DNA of 37,764 nt from IMG/VR virus record IMGVR_UViG_3300032228_000003, positions 1 through 37,764 of that record, one strand, 5' to 3'. This document shows, piece by piece, positions 14,543 through 19,533 of the stretch. The position numbers and the translations under genes were made by a program. This DNA is from a virus. The notes beneath the pieces were generated by a model. It was not told the origin of the DNA. It saw only the letters and a program-made list of their open reading frames with translations, and did no database searches. Within the stretch, counting starts at the first letter, position 1. Each line of letters begins with the position of its first letter.

Positions 14543-14935
14543 TTACTCTACCCTAAAAAACCATTTAACATAAGACCTAGGATTAGGTACTTGGTTATCG
14601 TACCATACCCCATCAATTAACGCAAGCGCATGCCTTGATTTAATAACGTAGTACTTACCCTTCGGGTATAGCTTTGCAAAATTAGCTAGTGACATCTTAA
14701 CTTTTATAGGCATTTGCCAATTGTTTATTGCTTTCTCTGGACTGCCTTGTTTTAAAACATTCAGGGCAGTAGTAATCACTCGTACACTAGACCCCTTACC
14801 CGTTACCCTACCATGCTCTAAAAACGTCTTATAGACCTCATAATATGGCTTGTTTAAGACTATGCTCATGGCATTCAAGGCACAATTATTTCTATCGCTT
14901 AGGGTAATGTCTGCCAATTGTTTTACATATTCCAT
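14543..14935 (-). CDS. Putative papain-like cysteine peptidase
   Basis: A 130-residue protein with the layout of a minimal papain-fold cysteine enzyme, similar to phage C39/NlpC-like proteins: DRNNCALNAMSIVL (Cys18 at a helix start), then KGKYYVIKSRHALALIDG (His102 on a strand) and WYD (Asp113). The phrase 'grY.v.s.HA.a.idG..yD' is typical. It has no signal peptide and lies among early genes, so it would act inside the host, for example cleaving or deamidating a host protein. Activity is inferred; the substrate is unknown. Confidence 0.65.
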   Translation of the reverse strand: MEYVKQLADITLSDRNNCALNAMSIVLNKPYYEVYKTFLEHGRVTGKGSSVRVITTALNVLKQGSPEKAINNWQMPIKVKMSLANFAKLYPKGKYYVIKSRHALALIDGVWYDNQVPNPRSYVKWFFRVE

Positions 14936-15111
14936 TAGTCTGCCTCCTCGATTCTGTCAATCTGCCATCCACCATCATTATTCATGGGGATATAATCTCC
15001 TCCGTCTAATTTGTAAGCTTCATCCCATGCCTCATCTTTAGACTCTGCCTCGATATCACAATAAACCTCGACAACATAAGACGCAATTACTCTATATTTT
15101 TTTGTATTCAT
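14935..15111 (-). CDS. Hypothetical protein (58 aa)
   Basis: A 58-residue acidic protein with beta-alpha-beta pattern (YRVIASYVVEVYCDIEAESK, then DEAWDEAYKLDGG), like short phage proteins with a 'DEAW' helix. It is joined to the peptidase gene by TAATG. Function unknown. Confidence 0.65.
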   Translation of the reverse strand: MNTKKYRVIASYVVEVYCDIEAESKDEAWDEAYKLDGGDYIPMNNDGGWQIDRIEEAD

Positions 15112-15112
15112 T

Positions 15113-15382
15113 TTAAGTATTCCATAGGTTAAGGGTTTTATTAGTTTGCTTACGGTTTAAAGCTTGAGCGATATCGTCCCCTCCAATATCCTTAATCCAT
15201 CCACTGCCATGCCATTGCCCTTGGCTATCGTGGTAATCTAGATCTATCTGATTCTCTCCCCAGATTATAGCCACTGCCTTACTGCCTTGCTCCATTGCAT
15301 TCTTAAGGCATGAATCTATTTGCTTTTTAGATGGTTTACGATTGAAAAATTCATATTCATCCACTAAGTATAAGGTGCTCAT
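15113..15382 (-). CDS. Hypothetical protein (89 aa)
   Basis: Unrecognised 89-residue soluble protein. A central alpha/beta stretch (SKAVAIIWGENQIDLDYHDS) precedes GQWHGSGWI. It overlaps the upstream gene by ATGA and is 1 base from the next start. Function unknown. Confidence 0.65.
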   Translation of the reverse strand: MSTLYLVDEYEFFNRKPSKKQIDSCLKNAMEQGSKAVAIIWGENQIDLDYHDSQGQWHGSGWIKDIGGDDIAQALNRKQTNKTLNLWNT

Positions 15383-15537
15383 AATTCCTCCACAATGTTT
15401 AGATCTTCAGCGATCCATGCCATCTCAGTACAGATATCGCTCCACTCGTTATCGTATTCCTCTATTCCTTCAGGTATGCCGTGCTCCCTATAAAAGTGCA
15501 AGGCATTCCAAATTAGCTCCAAATTTATTTCACTCAT
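15379..15537 (-). CDS. Small acidic protein (52 aa)
   Basis: A 52-residue acidic protein (MSEINLELIWNALHFYREHG, then GIEEYDNEWSDICTEMAWI). Its net negative charge and helical pattern are typical of early host-takeover inhibitors, but there is no direct evidence. The stop overlaps the next ATG as ATGA. Confidence 0.65.
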   Translation of the reverse strand: MSEINLELIWNALHFYREHGIPEGIEEYDNEWSDICTEMAWIAEDLNIVEEL

Positions 15538-15551
15538 GATAAACCCTCCAA

Positions 15552-16193
15552 TTATTTGATTGATTGAATCTTGATTACTTTAGCCATCTTGACCCCATGC
15601 GCTTTATACGCAATGACTTGCACGTCTTTATTGTAGCAAGCCCTGCACCCGTTGCACTTGCCTTCATGCTGGTAAGCTTGGCATTCTACTGCACCAGCTG
15701 GCACTACATCACTAAAAATTGTGCTAGTAGTTTGCCCCTTAATGATATCACCGTTTACACTATCGCTAGAGAATCGTACCACTACATTAGGCAATGCCAT
15801 CATGGAATCTATTGTATGCTGGAATTTAATAAACTTGTGCATTCTAGTAGGAAGCCAGTGTTTTACCCATGGTGTCAATTGCATAACAGCTAGTATTTTA
15901 TTGGCTAAGCTTAGATCATACATATCCCCGCTATCAAACCATCTAAAATAACGGCTAGAATCTAAAGCTTGAACCATCTCACTAACCCATGAATCCCGCT
16001 TCCAGTCTTCTCTATTGAACTCTCTTGGCTTCTTAACATTAGCGAAGCGATAGTTCCCCGTAGTGGCATAACAACCTTGGCAAGCTGGCACTAATCCGCC
16101 GTTACCGTCTGAAGATCCTGGGCAAGTATCAATAGCCTGAAGAGACCATGACAGAATGCCGTCAAGCTTACTTGTTTTAGATAATTTGATCAT
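15552..16193 (-). CDS. GP88-family protein
   Basis: A 213-residue protein of the phage 'gene product 88' family. Cysteine-containing blocks: DTCPGSSDG, PACQGCYATTGNYRF, RWFDSGDM, and near the end CNGCRACYNK. The family is of unknown function; its clustered cysteines suggest metal or Fe-S binding. ATG 16193 is preferred over the longer frame (16220) because GGGAGG lies 8 bases upstream and it begins 1 base after the micro-protein stop. It is among the first leftward genes, consistent with early expression. Confidence 0.85.
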   Translation of the reverse strand: MIKLSKTSKLDGILSWSLQAIDTCPGSSDGNGGLVPACQGCYATTGNYRFANVKKPREFNREDWKRDSWVSEMVQALDSSRYFRWFDSGDMYDLSLANKILAVMQLTPWVKHWLPTRMHKFIKFQHTIDSMMALPNVVVRFSSDSVNGDIIKGQTTSTIFSDVVPAGAVECQAYQHEGKCNGCRACYNKDVQVIAYKAHGVKMAKVIKIQSIK

Positions 16194-16194
16194 G

Positions 16195-16284
16195 TTAAAA
16201 ACCTCCCGTAGTGTAGACATATATTACCAGTGGAATTGTAAAGCACAATAAACCTAGTATAAAACCTTGTAATAATTTAATCAT
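16195..16284 (-). CDS. Membrane micro-protein (29 aa)
   Basis: A 29-residue peptide with a single transmembrane helix (FILGLLCFTIPLVIYVY) and a short polar end. AAGGAG lies 8 bases before the ATG, one of the best ribosome-binding sites in the left arm. It sits between the first leftward gene and the GP88 gene, whose own Shine-Dalgarno lies in its last codons. Function unknown. Confidence 0.65.
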   Translation of the reverse strand: MIKLLQGFILGLLCFTIPLVIYVYTTGGF

Positions 16285-16296
16285 TGTAGCAGCTCC

Positions 16297-16485
16297 TTAG
16301 ATCTGAAATTGTACTACTGTAATCTTATGATCGTCTAATAGCTCTTGGCATGCTTCATTATGCCATTTTGCCCACTGCATAAAATCTTCATATCCCAGCT
16401 CATTAGTGTTTATGTGAGTTAAGCATACAGTAACGCTATTAAATAGCTCACTAATCTTTTTAGCTTGTTTGTTTGTGATAGTCAT
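16297..16485 (-). CDS. First leftward gene, hypothetical (62 aa)
   Basis: A 62-residue protein (MTITNKQAKKISELFNSVTV, then EDFMQWAKWHNEACQELL). The ATG at 16485 has AAAGGT 7 bases upstream; the frame is open to 16530 but the first 15 codons lack a Shine-Dalgarno. It is the leader gene of the left arm, so it is likely made immediately after infection. The lysine-rich helical start may bind nucleic acid; unrecognised. Confidence 0.65.
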   Translation of the reverse strand: MTITNKQAKKISELFNSVTVCLTHINTNELGYEDFMQWAKWHNEACQELLDDHKITVVQFQI

Positions 16486-16545
16486 TTTAATACCTTTCGT
16501 TTTGTGTTTACTTACCTCCATTGTAAGCATGTTTTGATCTATTTT

Positions 16546-16561
16546 CTTGACCTAGATCAAG
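16546..16561. promoter_or_regulatory. Imperfect palindrome CTTGACCTAGATCAAG
   Basis: A 16-base near-perfect inverted repeat (CTTGA-YCTAGR-TCAAG with one mismatched pair), followed by ATTCTTGAA. It sits 60 bases upstream of the first leftward ATG and could be an operator for the left arm. Confidence 0.4.
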
Positions 16562-16610
16562 ATTCTTGAAATTAGTTATGCTCCAAAACCCTAATATAAA
16601 ACCAGGTTAA

Positions 16611-16625
16611 TGATAATCATTCTCA
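16611..16625. promoter_or_regulatory. Fur-box-like palindrome 1
   Basis: TGATAATCATTCTCA matches the 7-1-7 Fur consensus TGATAATNATTATCA at all positions but one. It lies about 125 bases upstream of the first leftward gene. Confidence 0.5.
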
Positions 16626-16641
16626 TATGGTTTAACTCTTA

Positions 16642-16684
16642 TATAAGACATAAGATATAAAACATAAGACATATTACATAAGAC
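16642..16684. repeat. Short ATAAGA repeats
   Basis: ATAAGA occurs four times in 43 bases, three of them as CATAAGA, in an AT-rich stretch lying between the two Fur-like sites. Candidate DNA-unwinding or protein-binding iterons. Confidence 0.4.
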
Positions 16685-16688
16685 TGAA

Positions 16689-16703
16689 TGAGAACTATTC
16701 TCA
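16689..16703. promoter_or_regulatory. Fur-box-like palindrome 2
   Basis: TGAGAACTATTCTCA, a perfect 6-3-6 inverted repeat (TGAGAA/TTCTCA) sharing ATTCTCA with site 1, 78 bases away. It is weaker against the Fur consensus than site 1. Confidence 0.45.
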
Positions 16704-16711
16704 ATTGATAT

Positions 16712-16993
16712 TGCCTAATTCAACTCACTAGATCCATGCATGGGATTGTCATTGCCTAGTCATTAGCTAGTGCCTTGATAAGTGCTTATTGCCTAGTGTC
16801 TGAATAGTGCTCTAGAGTGTGGTGTCACTACTCTCTCACTCTGCAATTGACTGCCTAATTATTAAGCAGATAACTAAACAACATGGGGGAGGGGAGGTAG
16901 TTGCTCTGTATTTAATTATGATGCCTCTCAAACACCTAAAAAGGAGAATTAAGACTGCCTAATAATTAAGCAAACTGCCTAATATTTAAGCAG
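16712..16993. repeat. TGCCTA motif array with three 19-bp palindromes
   Basis: TGCCTAAT or TGCCTAGT occurs at 16713, 16753, 16790, 16852, 16956 and 16976 (plus TGCCTT at 16771), all on one strand. Three copies are full near-palindromes of the form CTGCCTAAT-N-(A/T)TTAAGCA: 16851-16869, 16955-16973 and 16975-16993, the last two in tandem 20 bases apart. Confidence 0.65.
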
Positions 16994-17040
16994 ATGTCCA
17001 GGTAGGAATATGTTCAATGTAATCAATGGCTTATAATAAA

Positions 17041-17068
17041 AGAAGATAGATACTGATGTCTATCTTTT
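17041..17068. terminator. Hairpin flanked by A and T runs
   Basis: AAGATAGA (17043-17050) pairs with TCTATCTT (17059-17066) around an 8-base loop, extendable to about 10 pairs, followed by TT and preceded by AAAAG. AT-rich and with short T-runs, it may insulate the two arms, but terminator strength looks low. Confidence 0.4.
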
Positions 17069-17088
17069 AAAAGAAGATAAAGATGAAC

Positions 17089-17191
17089 TGCGGAATACGC
17101 TCTAGCTCTGCTCACCAGACCCGCATAGTCTCCCTATAGAGGGGTTCATAACTCAGCTTCCCTATACCCCTAAGACGTGCTCCGTAGGGAA
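17089..17191. other. GC-richer structured island
   Basis: Within AT-rich DNA, this stretch shows several nested inverted repeats: TGCGG/CCGCA (17089-17093 with 17121-17125), CCCT/AGGG (17132-17135 with 17140-17143), TTCCCTA/TAGGGAA (17158-17164 with 17185-17191) and inner ACG/CGT. Alternative pairings are possible because CCCTATA occurs twice. No open frame and no tRNA fold were found. It could be a small RNA, or a packaging or replication site. Confidence 0.45.
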
Positions 17192-17207
17192 TTAAGTAAA
17201 ATAAAGC

Positions 17208-17236
17208 TTGACAAATCTAAGAAGTTGTGGTATAAT
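17208..17236 (+). promoter_or_regulatory. Main rightward (late) sigma70 promoter
   Basis: TTGACA (17208-17213), 17-base spacer ending TGTGG, TATAAT (17231-17236): both boxes perfect, with an extended -10 TG. It drives the terminase and head genes through a leader of about 135 bases that carries the operator cluster. Confidence 0.92.
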
Positions 17237-17292
17237 AGTTGTACTAAGAAGAAGACTAAGAGCAAACTAGGTAAAAAACAATAAGAACCAAA

Positions 17293-17324
17293 ACTACTTA
17301 AGACTACTTAGTAAACTAATTAGT
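17293..17324. promoter_or_regulatory. Operator cluster in the late leader
   Basis: ACTACTTAAG (17293-17302), ACTACTTAGT (17303-17312) and ACTAATTAGT (17315-17324, a perfect palindrome) in tandem. Sites 1 and 2 include a 20-base block identical to 13543-13562. They lie about 50-80 bases past the predicted start of the late transcript. Confidence 0.7.
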
Positions 17325-17378
17325 GTAAGACTTTAAGTTTATTTCTATTTGTTCTCTGCGTTAGCAGGTAAAGGATAT

Positions 17379-17843
17379 ATGTCTCAAGATGATGTTGTTT
17401 TGTCGCAGCAATCTAAATCAATTGATATTGCTGTGTCTCCTCTCAAGGTGGATGTCTCAAATGAAGTAGTGCCAGCACAGCCCCGTAGGAGAGGTCGTCC
17501 TCCTAAGTCATTGGTGCAGAGCAAGAAGAAAAGAAACAAAGTAGGCAGACCAGTAGGCGATGCAGGACGAATACAAGAATTTAAAGCAAGATTATTATCA
17601 ACCAGTGGTACTAAAGTAATTGACACAGTACTGCGTAAAGCATTAGATGATAATGACAAGGATCAAGTGGCTTGCCTCAAGATGTGCATGGATAGATTAC
17701 TACCCACATCATTATTTGAGAAAGATGCTAAAGGACAACGTAATGCAGTAACGATTAACATTACTGGATTAGGTGAAACTAAAGTAGAAGCAGTAGAAAC
17801 AATAGATGCAGAGATAGTAGATTATAATGAGGTAGATGAATGA
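17379..17843 (+). CDS. Putative terminase small subunit with AT-hook-like motifs
   Basis: A 154-residue putative small terminase that would recognise phage DNA for packaging. Identity is inferred from position directly before the large subunit (ATGA overlap) and from a DNA-binding character. It has PRRRGRPPK (about residues 35-43), a canonical AT-hook core, and a second weaker NKVGRPVGD, then a helical region (RIQEFKARLLSTSGTKVIDTVL) and an acidic C-terminus that may contact the large subunit. The ATG at 17379 follows AAAGGA; the frame extends to a TTG at 17349 that lacks a Shine-Dalgarno. Confidence 0.7.
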   Translation: MSQDDVVLSQQSKSIDIAVSPLKVDVSNEVVPAQPRRRGRPPKSLVQSKKKRNKVGRPVGDAGRIQEFKARLLSTSGTKVIDTVLRKALDDNDKDQVACLKMCMDRLLPTSLFEKDAKGQRNAVTINITGLGETKVEAVETIDAEIVDYNEVDE

Positions 17844-19093
17844 ACCTCAGCTTCGAGTTACTACCTTGGCAAAAAGAAGTATTCCAGGATAAGACTAGGT
17901 TTAAAGTTATTGTTGCTGGACGACGATGCGGTAAATCAAGATTATCTGCTGTAGCATTATTAGTAGAAGGACTACGTTGTCCACAAGGTTCTGCTGTAAT
18001 GTATGTTGCTCCTACTCAAGGACAAGCCAGACAGATTATCTGGGATGTTCTAATGGAACTAGGAAGAGAAGTGATTCAGAGTAGCCATGTGAATAATATG
18101 GACATCACTTTAATTAACGGAGCTAAGATATATGTTCGAGGTGCTGATCGTCCAGACACATTACGTGGGGTTAGTCTTACATATCTTGTTTTAGACGAGG
18201 TAGCTGACATAAAACCAGACACCTGGGAGAAGGTCTTAAGGGCTTCTCTATCAGACAAGAAGGGTTCTGCTCTCTTCATAGGAACTCCTAAGGGTAGGAA
18301 CTGGTTCTACGATATGTACAACCTTGGTCTTACAGACGAAGATGAAGAGTGGAAGTCATGGCACTTCACTACCAAAGATAACCCACTAATTGATCCTAAA
18401 GAGATCGAAGGTGCAAGAAAGACATTAAGTAGCTTCTCATTCAAGCAAGAGTATGAAGCTTCTTTTGATAACGCAGGAACAGACTTATTCAAAGAACAAT
18501 GGATTGAGTACGGTGAAGAACCAAGCGATGGGGTATACTACCTGGCAATCGACTTAGCGGGATTCACTAATACCAACTATTCAGAGTCTCGTAAGAAGAA
18601 GTTGGATGAGTCTGCAATTGCTGTGGTTAAGGTCACAGATGATGGTGTTTGGTTTGTAAAGAAGATTGAGCACGGTCGCTGGGATGTCAAGGACTGCGCT
18701 GCACGGATTCTAAAGAACATCAAGGAGTTCGAACCTGTAGGTGTAGGGATGGAGCGAGGCACAGTTAGAAACGCTGTGTTGCCCTATCTGAGCGATCTGA
18801 TGAGGTCGAACAACACATATGCTACCATTCAAGACTTAACGCATGGCGGTAAGAATAAGACAGAGCGTATTGTCTGGGCATTACAGGGACGATTTGAACA
18901 TGGTAAGGTAATCCTAAATGAGGATGAGGACTGGAAAGAGTTCGTAGACCAGCTCCTAATGTTTCCTACCAACCAAGTACACGATGACTTGATCGATGCT
19001 TTAAGCTACGTTGATCAACTCGCTGTAACAAGCTACTTCATGGATGACGGTGAAGATGATTACGAACCAACTGATTTTATTGCGGGGTATTAA
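17840..19093 (+). CDS. terL: Terminase large subunit
   Basis: A 417-residue packaging motor with ATPase and nuclease domains. The ATPase shows Walker A GRRCGKS at residues 27-33, Walker B LVLDEVADI (about 113-121), and the coupling segment FIGTPKG (about 150). The RNase H-like nuclease has YLAIDLAG (first Asp, about 238), GVGMERGT (about 299), and HDDLIDAL (last Asp, about 385-392). It starts inside the small-subunit stop (ATGA) and is followed by a TAATG overlap. Length and motif order fit podovirus/headful terminases; the packaging mode is not decided by sequence alone. Confidence 0.95.
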   Translation: MNLSFELLPWQKEVFQDKTRFKVIVAGRRCGKSRLSAVALLVEGLRCPQGSAVMYVAPTQGQARQIIWDVLMELGREVIQSSHVNNMDITLINGAKIYVRGADRPDTLRGVSLTYLVLDEVADIKPDTWEKVLRASLSDKKGSALFIGTPKGRNWFYDMYNLGLTDEDEEWKSWHFTTKDNPLIDPKEIEGARKTLSSFSFKQEYEASFDNAGTDLFKEQWIEYGEEPSDGVYYLAIDLAGFTNTNYSESRKKKLDESAIAVVKVTDDGVWFVKKIEHGRWDVKDCAARILKNIKEFEPVGVGMERGTVRNAVLPYLSDLMRSNNTYATIQDLTHGGKNKTERIVWALQGRFEHGKVILNEDEDWKEFVDQLLMFPTNQVHDDLIDALSYVDQLAVTSYFMDDGEDDYEPTDFIAGY

Positions 19094-19530
19094 TGGCTGA
19101 TTCTAAATTTGACTTAAGTAAGTTTGAGGGTTTAACCTCAGACAATCCTGATTTAAAAGTAGACTTCATGCCTTTAAACTTTGATGCCTTGCAGAAAGCA
19201 GGAGCATTTCGAGTAACACATCAAGGAATGGACGGTGGTAAGTTTAATCCTGATCCTGAAGCTGGTTTTTCGTTGGTATCTAAGTACAACGATTTAGCAG
19301 GAGACTCTTCTGTTAAATGGAAAGATAACCCAATGGCTTATGATGTTGTTCGTGGTTTATTCATGAACTCGCCAGAGAACATAGGCGCACATAAGTACCT
19401 ACAAATCGTAGAGTCAGCAAAGCAACTTGGATTAAAAGAGTCTGATATCTTTTTACCACAACAACAACAAGCTCCTATAACTAATCCATTTAACATGGCT
19501 GTACCACAATCCACCATACCAGGAATCTAA
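19093..19530 (+). CDS. Hypothetical virion-module protein (145 aa)
   Basis: Unrecognised 145-residue soluble protein between terminase and portal, with a TAATG overlap to TerL. It has a mixed charged N-terminal half, a central segment KYNDLAGDSSVKWKDNPMAY, and a Gln/Pro-rich C-terminus (LPQQQQAPITNPF). Position suggests an assembly or head protein; no family recognised. Confidence 0.65.
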   Translation: MADSKFDLSKFEGLTSDNPDLKVDFMPLNFDALQKAGAFRVTHQGMDGGKFNPDPEAGFSLVSKYNDLAGDSSVKWKDNPMAYDVVRGLFMNSPENIGAHKYLQIVESAKQLGLKESDIFLPQQQQAPITNPFNMAVPQSTIPGI

Positions 19531-19533
19531 AGA

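Larger units (their letters stand above)
16486..17378. other. Divergent control region (non-coding)
   Basis: About 890 bases between the leftward and rightward arms with no convincing gene. It holds two Fur-box-like palindromes, ATAAGA repeats, an array of TGCCTA motifs, a G/A-rich run (16885-16897), a Shine-Dalgarno-like AAGGAG at 16941 with no following gene, a hairpin, a GC-richer structured island, the main rightward promoter and an operator cluster. It is also next to the terminase genes, so a packaging or replication origin site could lie here; none is proven. I could not find a consensus promoter for the leftward start at 16485. Confidence 0.8.

Noticed and set aside
14939-14967. TTGACA with TAATGG 17 bases later on the minus strand
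   Set aside because: The -10 box is poor and both boxes lie in coding sequence with GAGGAGG that serves as the peptidase gene's Shine-Dalgarno.
16885-16897. G-quadruplex in the GGGGGAGGGGAGG run
   Set aside because: There are not four runs of three Gs; a stable intramolecular quadruplex is unlikely.
16921-16963. Short frame of about 14 codons starting at the ATG pair before AAGGAG
   Set aside because: It has no Shine-Dalgarno of its own and overlaps the palindromes; too little to call.
17129-17139. Eleven-base match to the 3' end of the T7 promoter (CTATAGGGAGA on the minus strand)
   Set aside because: The upstream half does not match, the phage has no RNA polymerase gene, and it lies within the inverted repeats of the structured island.
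17089-17191. Possible tRNA because of a GGTTCATAAC-like loop
   Set aside because: No matching acceptor, D or anticodon stem could be built on either strand.
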